This document shows, piece by piece, positions 22,280 through 32,055 of a stretch of DNA of 64,000 bases. The translations under genes and the position numbers were made by a program. Source of the stretch: Rehmannia glutinosa (Eukaryota; Streptophyta; Magnoliopsida; Lamiales; Orobanchaceae); contig JABTTQ020002542.1 in assembly GCA_016081115.2 (NCBI GenBank), forward strand, positions 860,111 to 924,110, given 5' to 3'. Below the pieces are notes generated by a model that saw only the letters and a list, made by a program, of their open reading frames with translations, ran no database searches and had not been told where the DNA came from. How positions within the stretch are numbered: position 1 is the first letter of the stretch; each line of letters opens with the position of its first letter.

Positions 22280-23836
22280 TGTTGGGAAAATTTATTGTTT
22301 AGATTTTGATGAATGCCATGTAAAACTTAGACTAGAAAGTTGGCATCCCATTTTCTTTGTAATTTGTATTGAAATAGAGGGTTGTACTAGCCGAGTCAAA
22401 TCAACTACGCCGGACATACAAGAAGTCAATCAAGATGGGATGAAGACTCATTGTGAAGAAAATTGAGTATAACAAGGAAAAGAAGACAAGAACTCGATGA
22501 AGGAGTAGCGGCTATGATATAGTTGTGTGAAGTATAAGTCAAGTCAACTTAAGATAGCCAAGTCTCATGTCGAGCCGATGATGAGTCATCCATGATTGGG
22601 AGCCGACTCAAGTCACCGAGGAAGTTAAGGAAAGATCAAATCAAGACAATCGAAAAGAATCCGCTTTACGTAAGTCAAGAACATTACCTAAACAGTAATA
22701 CTTCCATGTTGCCATGTCTTAAAGTGCTTAGTAAGGAAGCGTGCAAAAGGAATAAACCAATGGGAAGATCGCACTTGTGTCAGGTCGACGAAAAGTTGAA
22801 TGTTCATTTAATACGAGGAAATGTCAAGATTAAGGATCGCAACAAGACAAGCCGATCGACCACAAGTGTCTTTTGAAAATTAGCCTATCTCTTCAACGGG
22901 CAAATTTTCAAAAGAGCACTATAAAAGGCCGAGGAATCAATTTGAGAGAAGGTTACTCGAACCACGAACACTCAAGCTATTATTCAAGTTGTAACCTACA
23001 ATAATATTCTCGAGTTATTCAAGCTAATCCTCAAGCCTAAACTTCAAGGAAATCAATCCAACACCAAGTCGTGAAGGAAAGACAACTTCAAACTGTTGAA
23101 GAGGAACGTTTGAAGAATCAAAAGAGGTCTACATTCCAAGGAGGAATGTAGAAAGGTTCAAGGTCGAACCGGTCTCAAGTTATTGGAGAGCTTCATGATC
23201 AAATCCAAGAAGCTTGAGCAAGTGAGTCGTAGTAGTAAAGCGCACCGCCTGTGAAGAAGTCGAGTCGGACGAGAAGCCACTGTGTGACCATGGCATCTCG
23301 TGACCGAGTCCCAAAGGATCAAATCATTTGTGTGATCAAGACTTGCATCTTGATGATAACCACTTTGTACTCGATCAATACTTAGTGGATTCCTCCAGGA
23401 GTTGGAGAAGAGAGTATTAGAAGAATTACCCCATATTCGAACCTCTATAAAATATATTGTGTGTCATTTACATTTCAGTATTTACTTACTGCATATTATT
23501 TAATATCTGCTGATAATTTGCTATCCAATTGATATTTAACAAAGAGCTAAAACCAAGTGTTAAAACACATTTAAACCAAATTCAAGGGTGTTAAGTCTTC
23601 CGCTGAAAATCTCATCACAGTCGAGTTAAGTATTAGACTAAACAGCTGAGTTATTCTATCAACAGCTCAGTTGAGTCTGTTGAGTGGCTAACTCTGCTGG
23701 TTAACTAACTTAGCTGTCCATCAAGGACATAGCTGTGAAATTAACTCTGAACTAATTTAAAAAGGACTAAATCGAAAAGTTGGTAAGGTTTATTAAACCC
23801 CCTTCTAAACCTTACTCACACCCCTTGGGACCTACA
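22280..23836 (+). repeat. 3' LTR of element B (complete, ~1.56 kb)
   Basis: It starts TGTTGGGAAA and ends TTGGGACCTACA, giving short inverted TGT/ACA ends. Up to about 23602 it parallels 8341-9674. The remaining 235 bp include a duplicated CAGCTGAGTT/CAGCTCAGTTGAG stretch. TATAAAAGG is at 22920. ATACC follows at once at 23837-23841. Confidence 0.85.
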
Positions 23837-23841
23837 ATACC
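23837..23841. repeat. Target site duplication ATACC, right of element B
   Basis: Exact copy of 8336-8340, directly after the LTR end CTACA. Confidence 0.8.
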
Positions 23842-23959
23842 ATGAAATCAAAATCCATATACTATCGAGCATAAATCCAATTGCTAAGAATGTAATCCAA
23901 ACTTCATATAAGCAACCTCATATAAAATTGAGAAAACCCAATATCAAATAATACACAAT

Positions 23960-24370
23960 GAAAGAATAAAAAATCTGTCGAAGCAAACAAAAATACTAAG
24001 AAAGCAAACCATTTTATACACAATGACACTAAGAAAGAAAACCAATTTATACACAATGCAGACATCCGGATCATGCACTATTTTTCCATTATGATAGAAT
24101 CCAAAATCTACTTTCAATTTTTTACAATGTGATAATGCAAAATATTCTCGATTGTGGCGGTTTGCAAATATTATCAAAACATGATCAATTATGGAACCAT
24201 TAAAAGCACGGAATATGAACAAATAAAAATAACTCTTTTTGTACAACAAGCGACAAAGATAAACTATCGAAGCAAAAACAAGATTTCATCAAGAAATAAC
24301 TATTCCAAAATTCTCAAAACAAGTTATACATCGAAATTACACCAAAACAATACTAAACATTGTTTGTTGT
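23960..24370 (+). repeat. AT-rich repeat matching 7839-8160
   Basis: Words such as gaagcaaaaacaaga and aaataactattccaaaa recur here as in 7839-8160 with more divergence. A local echo of tactaagaaagcaaaccattttatacacaatg is also seen at 23995-24060. This places the same host repeat on both sides of element B. Confidence 0.6.
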
Positions 24371-25212
24371 TGTTTTAATATTCGGGAATTTCGGTTTTTG
24401 CAAGAAAATAATCACCAATTATTAAAGTAGAAAGAAAATACCCACAATTTCAAAAATTAAATCAAAATCCAAACCCCTAATGCAAAAATGCATAACCTAG
24501 GTGCAAAATCTAAGTGTTCGAATACCCATCAAAAACTAGGTTAAAAATCGAAACAAATTAAAGCATAATACACCACATATCTGTGAAAAATAGGGAAGAG
24601 CATGATCAAATCAAAGCATTATGTCGTTACCCCCAATCATGTTGAAATTATTCAATCCCACATCTATGCCATTTAGAATTACCAAGCATGCATTGCCCTT
24701 CGACTGCCAAGTATACAAATCAAAAAATTTAGAGTTTCTTGGAAAAGTGATGAAGGAAACATAAATCTTCGAGAATTAGGTTCAACACCTTACGGAAATG
24801 ATAAGATATGATTCTGGAGCCGATAAGGAATAAAGTTGATAGGGGCGGTTTTGGAGAGAAAAAGAGAAAAAAAATGGGCAAAATCTCTGAAAAATAAAAG
24901 AAGAATCTAAGGAGGAGAGAGTACACGGGAGTGGAGACGTGGCCGATAATTTGGGAGAGGATATGTTGTTTGCCAAAAAAGTAGGAATTTGCCATTAAAC
25001 ATGGGTTATAAAATTACCAAAATAAAACCTTTGACTTATCTAATTAATTGTAATATTACTCAAATACCCTCCAAAACACAAAAAAATGCATGTACAGTAA
25101 AAAAATATCAAAATAAATCTTGACCATTCAAACAATAGATCAACATGATCCAGATTTGTCCCTACGTTATTATTTGGAGACCTTGACTCATTTGATCATA
25201 TTTTATATAAAA

Positions 25213-25244
<32 letters not shown>

Positions 25245-25250
25245 ACGTGT
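24371..25250. other. AT-rich intergenic sequence, nothing recognised
   Basis: No coding signal or repeat hallmark. An open frame at 24729-24995 (minus) has no recognisable motif and is F/S/L-rich by composition. A TA microsatellite begins near 25210. Confidence 0.4.
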
Positions 25251-25255
25251 GTTTA

Positions 25256-25790
25256 CTTTCCATAGTAGATCTTTAGTAGATATTGATTGAAAAAAGCGAA
25301 TTTATGCTTGATGATGGTAACCAATCCAACATCAAAATCTGTTTACCTTTTCACTTTTTTAAGATTAGGATAGCACTTAATTAATTAGGATTTCTTTAGG
25401 ATCTTATTCTTGTCTTCCAACATAAGATAGATACCTAATTTTATTATGTCATTATGTATTTTGTTGTGAATATAGCATTATCAATTATTGGGTATATTAT
25501 ATATATATATATATATATTAAATAGCTCATAAATTTATTTAGATAGTACATAATTTGTGAATATTTTTTCCCCCGAATTTTCCGAGTAGATCTTGAATAG
25601 ATCCTGATGTCAAGTGCTAAATGCAAACTTACCTGTAACCAATACAACATCGAAATGTATGTACTTTTTCACCTATTTATATAAGGAATCACTTAATAAT
25701 CCAACTATATATATAGGACTTCTTTAGGATCTAACTTTCTTATCTTTCAACGTAAGATAGATACCTAACTTTATGATATAATTATATATT
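25256..25790 (+). repeat. Tandem duplication of a ~320-bp segment
   Basis: Three landmarks repeat in order: agtagatctt...tagat (25264 and 25585), gtaaccaat.caacatc.aaat (25317 and 25635), and ttctttaggatct...taagatagatacctaa (25391 and 25719). The copies are clearly diverged. (TA)n runs lie in 25216-25240 and 25497-25520. Beyond it, to 26392, I see nothing recognisable. Confidence 0.65.
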
Positions 25791-26401
25791 GATTGTTTAT
25801 TATTGTCTATAGATTTGGATTATTTGGAAATGAATTGGAGAATTAAGTACGTAATATTTGCATTTAAAATACATTAAATGCATTTTTTATTTTTTTGTAC
25901 TAATTGAAACTGGAAAATATTTTCGTTTTGCCAAAGTGTTTCAAGAATATATACTTTTTAGTTTCACTTTCAATATTCATTGTTCCATTATTTTAAATTC
26001 ACTGTAACATTTTACGTTTTTAAATGTAGGATATACCATAAAACAAATATATTTTCATTTCTAACCTTTATAATCAACATAAAATTATGACTTAAACCCC
26101 TAAAAATGTTGAAAGTTTGAAAATAAGGGCTGATTACAAATGAATACAATTTTTTTTGTCCTCTTTTAATTGGGTGAGTTATGATCTTCGTTAGCCTGTC
26201 ACTAATCAAAGTTTGTTAGCTGATGAAATTGTGGTAAGAGGGTAAGAGGATGTTGGACGACTTGCACTAAGGACAATAATTGTTGGGTCATCAGTCCTTA
26301 TCATCAGTCCTTGTTAGGGACACCATGTTTATGTTTTATTCCTTTCTTTTAGAAAATCCCTTTTTCTAGGGGTGTGGTTAAGTGATGGTAGTGTTAGTTG
26401 G

Positions 26402-26606
26402 GGTTATTTTTCAGTTTGTGGTGTTTGCCACAAAATATTGCAAAATTGTGGTGAAAATGGGAGGTATTGAGAATTTAGGTGTAGGCGCCCTTACAAAGGC
26501 GCCCCACTAAGGCAGGCGCCGATACCAAGGGCACCTCGCCGCTTTCTTTGTTTTTTTTTTTTTTCGATGTCTGCCACGTGAGGCGCCGGTTTGACCGGGC
26601 GCCTAC
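26402..26606 (+). repeat. Left terminal inverted repeat of the MULE
   Basis: Runs from GGTTATTTTTC through TTTGCCAC and TGGTGAAAATGG, then GGCGCCC-rich blocks, to GGCGCCGGTTTGACCGGGCG. Its counterpart is 30723-30923. The last segment is itself palindromic, so the sub-terminal DNA could form a hairpin. Confidence 0.75.
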
Positions 26607-26870
26607 AACTCGATTTTTTTAATTATTTTCGAAATTGAAAGTTTAAATATAAAACACACAATTTTTGGACTTTCTTGAATAGAAATATAACTCAATCGAA
26701 ACACGATTACATAATAAAGTAAACATAATTAAAAAAAAAACGAAGAAAATTACATATTAAAATACTTGAAATAAGATACGGCATGCCATTACAACATAAA
26801 CGCGAAATCAAGACGCAAACAACAAGAACACTGTGACGATCAATCTTGGCATGAAGAAGAACTTCATTGC

Positions 26871-27447
26871 TCAAAGATTAGATTGTGATGGCAAGTAGCG
26901 CTTAGGGTGACCCGGAAAGTTGCTTGAGCCTTGTGTTTCTGGCTCTGGTACCTTAAACAATATTTGAAGCTTATCAAATAAAGGTTCTCCCTCCATCATA
27001 TAAGCATCCGGAGTAACAGTGTCATCATCCTAAAAATTAAAGAAAATGAATGATTAATATACTTACATTACATAATGTTATATAATACAACTCGCATGAT
27101 GAAAATAAGAATATTTAACTTACCGAACGCCAAGTGACCCAGTGAGTTGCCGCTGCGTGCACGAAATTGAGTTTACGATCCCAATGTACACCCGGCGTAC
27201 TTATCATTTTGGCGAACAAAGTATAGCGGGCTTGAAGATGTTTAACTCGTTGATTTACCTCGGCGAACTTAAAATTGCATTGGAATGCAAATTTCAGAAC
27301 TGCTCTCGCCTCTAGAATGGCCACACTATTGTTCGTTTCACCAACTACCCAGCTGCCTTTACTCTTCTCGTTTAGTAGTGAATCAACGAGAATGATGTCC
27401 ATCGGCAATGTCCACCTTGTATTTTTCGCATTATAGAGACTCATCAA
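26871..27447 (-). CDS. Myb/SANT-like protein gene carried by the MULE, two exons
   Basis: Reading the minus strand, exon 1 runs 27447-27124 and exon 2 runs 27029-26871. They are joined by a 94-bp intron with GTAAGT at the donor and TTTTTAG at the acceptor; the phase is preserved. The 160-residue product has NTRWTLPMDIILVDSLL near residues 8-24, VNQRVKHLQARYTLFAKM near 65-82 and PGVHWDRKLNFV near 85-96. This is the pattern of the Myb/SANT-like (Myb_DNA-bind_3) domain: RWT..MD, central basic helix, WD. The C-terminal tail is DDDTVTPDAY then acidic and Pro/Ser-rich sequence. Such proteins bind DNA or help a transposase; PIF/Harbinger elements use a Myb-like partner. Here it lies downstream of the MURA gene on the same strand and is the only apparently intact coding unit in the element. 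Role is inferred. Confidence 0.65.
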
Positions 27448-28089
27448 TAACGGGAGTTAGCTTGGTGTGGGGATGGTAGAGGGGACCGATTGAACTCATC
27501 CATTTGGAGTGAAAATAGGAATACTACAATTTTTTTGGGTTCTTTAGAGGGACCGGTTCAATTACAATCAAATGAAATTTTCAGCATGTATTTATAGGCG
27601 ATGTGAAGTATTCATAATGACATTTTTGTAAATTTGTTAAGTTATTCAAACAAGGCCCAACAGCTAATACAACTATGTTGACAAGATGTATCACTGGATA
27701 AAGTTGACATCTGATAAAGCTGACATCTGGATAACACTGGCATCTGATAAAGCTTTGTTGACAAGATTGTAGACATGTGTATAAAGCTTACAATCGATAA
27801 GACGTGTCAATGAAAATGTAGTAAATGTATGTGAAATAAATGTATAATAATAAATGCAATAAAAAGATACAGACCTAATATTAAATAAGTTGATTCAATA
27901 GTTGTTTTACAATAAGCTCTATGAAAAATCCTAAACTCTATGACCCCGATTGCCACACCAGCGCTACCCTCCGCTCAAGATTTCTACGCTACCAAAGATC
28001 CGGGTCGTCATGTGCGAGAATGTTGTGGCGCGTCCTCATCATCTTGATCATCTGCGGTGATGATGTAGACTCTCCTCATCATGTTGTGG

Positions 28090-30023
28090 TCATTTGTGGA
28101 GTGGAAGGCATCGGGCACCCTTAAGTACTCCATTCATGCATTCGGACATGTTTGTAGTCATAATTCCACATTGTTTTCCTTCATCATAGCAGAGTGTCCA
28201 TGCACTTGGATCAATCATGACCCAAATACTCGTAAGCATCCGGGTTAAATGATTTAATCTTTGCTCCATTATTTTCTCAAACGACGAACACTCAACTATG
28301 AACCGACTTGCCAACACAAGTCCTCGAGTCCGATATTCTTAAAATGATTATTAAAATTAGATGTCACATGTCTCAGACAAAACCTGTGTACTCCGATAGG
28401 TGCTTGAAACTCGGGAACACGTTCAACCGCTTTTAATATACCCGGATGTCGATCTGAAATAAGACACATTCCCTCGGCGCCACAAACCACATATTTAGCT
28501 ACCATGTGAAGAAACCAAAACCATGACCTAAAATTTTCCTCATCTACAATAGCATATGCGAGAGGTAGCACGTGTTGGTTTTCAGTCGAGAGTCACAAAG
28601 AATTAACATTTTATGCTTGTATTTAGTATACAAGTGTGTTCCGTCCACACTAATGACCTTGCGGCAATATCTAAAACCTTCAATGCACGGCCTAAACGCC
28701 CAGAAAACGTACCCCAAAGTATGCACACCATGTTCGTCTATTTCTTTAGGGAACCACTCCACAACCTGTTCCGGATTGTATTTTGTAGCGCCCCATATAT
28801 TTAGGCAGAAATCTTGACAAGAGCTCTCCCAAGTCCCGTACACATTTTCCTCGCCCGTTTCAAGCCGTGCTAAGCTTTATTGTATGATATCTCATATCCA
28901 TATTTGTCCTTCACATTTTGCTGAACATACTTGATATCATAAGCTGGATCACACTGCACAATCCCCATAAGATCCTGAGCGATAATATTTTTACACAAGT
29001 TTTTATGATCCTTGGAGACAGTGTTCATAACACAACTATGGGGCGGTCCCAACTTGGTAATTTGCCAAATCGAACGTCTTTTCAAAAACTCGATCGCAAC
29101 CACCAATTGCATTGTTGTGATGATAAGCCCGATTCAATCGATCCTGATTGATTATGCTTACAAACAATTTTCCACAATGTCGGCGTAGACTCCACAACCC
29201 TATACTCACGTCTGCCATGACGCACCGAAAAATCCTTAACTGCGGATTGCACATGTCTTTTATCAACGAAAACCATACCCTTTTTCAACTCACCTATTTC
29301 AGTGTCATAATACATAGGTTTTAACGGGACATCATCAGTATCGCCATCATATTCTTCGAATCCAGAATCAAAAAAAGATGATCTTGACAAATTAGGATGA
29401 GGAGGAACTATCAAAGGAACATGTCGCTGGACAGGATGATCCTCTTCATGTACAACATTATTCTCAATATGATCATCACTATCATCACTATCATCACCAC
29501 GCTCGCTATTATCACTAGGTTCCGAAGGTCCCGTTTTATCAACAAGACAACCATCACCCCTAACTGTAGGTCGCTTCTCAACATGCAGAATCAATCCATC
29601 CAAATTGCTCGGACTAGGTCTACATGTACTACTCAAACCCACATTTGTCATTCCTTGGGTAACCGAAGGTAATTCAGAATCACCAATAATATAAGATGCA
29701 TATTGGTAAAACTCATTTTCCAGTGGAATTGGTGGTGGTACAGTTTGATTCAAAATTTCGGATTCAACAAATAAATCTATAGATTTTAAACCGATTATCG
29801 GATCCAAAAAATCTAAGTTCCCGATCTCTTTTAATTGGAACCAATCGTGAATTATCATTCTCGTAATATTTACGTAAATCGTCAACTTGTGGCGGTTTTG
29901 ATCCGCATTCGTAATCTCATACAAAAGGCCTATTAAGTTTGATAGGTCGATATTACGGTCAATATGTGTTGCTCCAACAACTTGTCCTCCAAAATGCACA
30001 AATACTCCAATTTTGTCTGACAT
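28090..30023 (-). pseudogene. MURA-type MULE transposase, broken
   Basis: The minus strand begins MSDKIGVFVHFGGQVVGATH and has a variable acidic region (SERGDDSDDSDDHIENN). A MuDR N-terminal domain follows (GMVFVDKRHVQSAVKDFSVR, then WWLR). The MULE catalytic core contains ISVDGTHLYTKYKHKMLI (first Asp, near 28640), CLISDRHPGILKAV (second Asp, near 28450), HRFCLRHVTSNFNNHF (CX2H) and MSECMNGVLKGARCLP (Glu, near 28138). At least three 1-base frameshifts (about 29090, 28560 and 28310) and a Trp-to-stop change followed by another shift (about 28870) break it. The C-terminal zinc finger (SWIM) expected after 28090 is not found. Confidence 0.85.
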
Positions 30024-30419
30024 ATCTTCATAAATTATACAAAATTATTATTTAGAATATGCCTAATCGTAATCAATTAAAAATAAAAAAGGACATATTA
30101 ATTAATTTAAAAAGGGCTACACATTATTTATTACAAATAATTATAATTACAATTTATAAAAATGCCTAAAAGTAAACTAACATGATTAAACTTTTACTAT
30201 ATTATTGTACTAACATTTTAAAAATACCTACAAATTACCAATACACAATTTATTATTCTACAAATTTTACTAGCAATTTATAAAAATACCTAAAATAACA
30301 ATTAACAAAATAATTCTACCAACAACAATCATTCACAATAAAATAAACAATTAACTAAATAAACTAGAAAAATTAAATATTGCTCAAAATGTTTGAAAAT
30401 TACTTGAAATTTTCGGGAA

Positions 30420-30600
30420 TGTGTCTCGCACGGGAACCGCAACACGCCGCCTGTCACCACCACCACGCCATTTGTCACCACCACGCTCGCCGCTCGTCAC
30501 CACCACGCGCGCCGCTCACCACCACCACGCGCCTCCGCTCACCACCAACGCGCCCGATCACCTCCACCACTCACCACCACTCTACACTCACTCGAGAAGA
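30420..30600 (+). repeat. CACCAC-rich imperfect minisatellite in the MULE
   Basis: Imperfect units of the form CGCTC(G/A)TCACCACCACGCG repeat between the transposase start and the right TIR. A frame through it would encode low-complexity His/Pro/Ser/Arg sequence and is not taken as a gene. Confidence 0.6.
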
Positions 30601-30722
30601 AGAAGGAAATTAGGAGGAAGAGGTTTTCTTTGGTTTATGGAGGAGGAGGAAAAGGGAGGCGCCCTTTATAGAAGGGTAGGCGCCTCCCTAATGGCGCCCG
30701 GGGCACGGTGAGTCAGTGGCGT

Positions 30723-30923
30723 GAGCGCCCTTTGACCGGGCGCCTGCAGAAAGTTTAAAAAAAAATCTGGTGGTGACGGCAGATGGCGCCCTGGTAAAGT
30801 GGCGCCCCCCTGGGCAGCGCCTAACCAAGGGCGCTACACATATTTTTTTCAAACCCCGGTTTTCACCCCATTTCAAGCAAATTTGTGTGGCAAATGCCAC
30901 ATTCGAAAAAAAAAAAAAAACCC
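30723..30923 (-). repeat. Right terminal inverted repeat of the MULE
   Basis: Reversed, it reads GGGTTT..., GTGGCATTTGCCACA, TGGGGTGAAAACC, then GGCGCC-rich blocks, ending in GGCGCCCGGTCAAAGGGCGC. It pairs with 26402-26606 with differences in spacer lengths. Confidence 0.75.
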
Positions 30924-30933
30924 GTTAGTTGGG

Positions 30934-32055
30934 AAGGGACAATGTGAGCGTTGATTGTCTTTTTCCCCCAAAATCGTGATGTCAAGTCAAACGGACAATA
31001 ACTATTGGATGAATGCGGTCATCCGTGTCACGAACCTATGTGCCTCAACTATTATTTGTAGTCGTTAGGTAATTGCACCTTCAATCTTACTTTAAAGATC
31101 GATAATTGTCTTCTTGTGTTTCTCTATCTTGTATGGAAGTGAGTAATACACGAGACTCTACCCGCAATACATGCCATGCCAACTTGATAAAAAAGCCGAC
31201 GAAATTTATCCGACGACTTTTTGCGATGACATGTCGCTAGAAAAACTTCAGTGATGATAGAGGTTAGCGGCGATTTTTTGTCGTTGCTAAAGACTAAATT
31301 TGCGGAGTTACATGAGACTTTAATTGTCATAAAGCAAGTAACGATGCCTACAATACAAACAAACAATTGAGAGAGAACGAATGCTACTGAATTTATGATT
31401 ACAAAAATTGCTATTTTATTAATCAAATACATTAGGATGTTTTATTATTACAAATGAGGATTTAGAGAAGCTAATAAACCTCATAATTTTGATCCTTTGC
31501 TTGAAATATTGTGCAAGGAAAGTTGAACTTGAAATGAAATTGGAACATGGATCTAAACCTTACAAGTGCCTTCAGGAATAGCAAAAAAACATATTAAATT
31601 GTCTGTCAATCTCAGGATCCTAAATAGGACCTCTTGAATGAAAAATTACAGTGTCTGGCTATGTTATATTTCAAATAAGCTTTAAAAAGATCATGAACCT
31701 TATAAGTAACATTAATTTTATAATTATTTCTCAAATCAAATATTCCAAGACTTATTCCCATCTCCTAATTAAAATGTTTTAAAGAGCTTATAAGTTATCA
31801 TTCAATAGTTTAACACCAAGAGAAAACAACAAGAAATAAATACAGGAAGTGTTTAACTAAATATTTCCACATTATCATTAAATTTTCTGCCCAGGGGACT
31901 CAAAGTTTACAATAGAGACAAATCAAACATAAAAACTTACTGTTGAGAGAAGTTAAGACCAATAAAAAACCTAAATAAATATTACTGAACTCTGCATAAA
32001 GACCTCTCGAGCACCATTCACATTAATAACATGAACACCAAAAGACAAGTACACA
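30934..32055. other. Intergenic region downstream of BOR1-like gene, CACTA scrap
   Basis: At 31180-31290 the words ccgacgaaatttatccgacgac, gcgatgacatgtcgctag and TTAGCGGCGATTTTTTGTCG...GCTAAAG resemble sub-terminal repeats of CACTA (En/Spm) elements. No full element is present. 31440-32055 is AT-rich and should contain the 3' untranslated region of the BOR1-like gene. No other gene seen. Confidence 0.4.

Larger units (their letters stand above)
8341..23836 (+). mobile_element. LTR retrotransposon B with interior replaced by E and F
   Basis: Two LTRs in the same direction (8341-9674 and 22280-23836) share long near-identical stretches, and the pair is bordered by ATACC on both sides. The flanking DNA outside the pair belongs to one AT-rich repeat family on both sides, supporting a single original insertion. 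Between the LTRs only 20166-22279 seems to belong to B. The rest is Sirevirus E and F. The last part of the 5' LTR and most of the B interior are gone. No RT was found that could classify B; the TGTTGGGA start and ATCAAAAAGGGGGAAAT polypurine tract fit Copia. Confidence 0.75.
26402..30923 (-). mobile_element. Mutator-like DNA transposon (MULE), 4.5 kb
   Basis: GTTAGTTGG(G) flanks the element at 26393-26402 and 30924-30933, the 9-10 bp duplication expected for MULEs. The ends form long imperfect terminal inverted repeats: the left reads GTGGTGTTTGCCACA inward, the right reads GTGGCATTTGCCACA. Both then have TGGTGAAAAT/GGGTGAAAAC and blocks of GGCGCC words. Inside, on the minus strand, are a broken MURA-type transposase (28090-30023) and a second gene with a Myb/SANT-like domain (26871-27447). 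Confidence 0.85.

Noticed and set aside
24729..24995. Minus-strand frame that might be a small membrane protein
   Set aside because: Phe/Ser/Leu-rich composition reflects purine-rich DNA on the opposite strand; no start context or homologous motif recognised.
30421..30711. 96-codon His/Pro/Arg-rich frame
   Set aside because: Low-complexity translation of the CACCAC minisatellite and MULE end.
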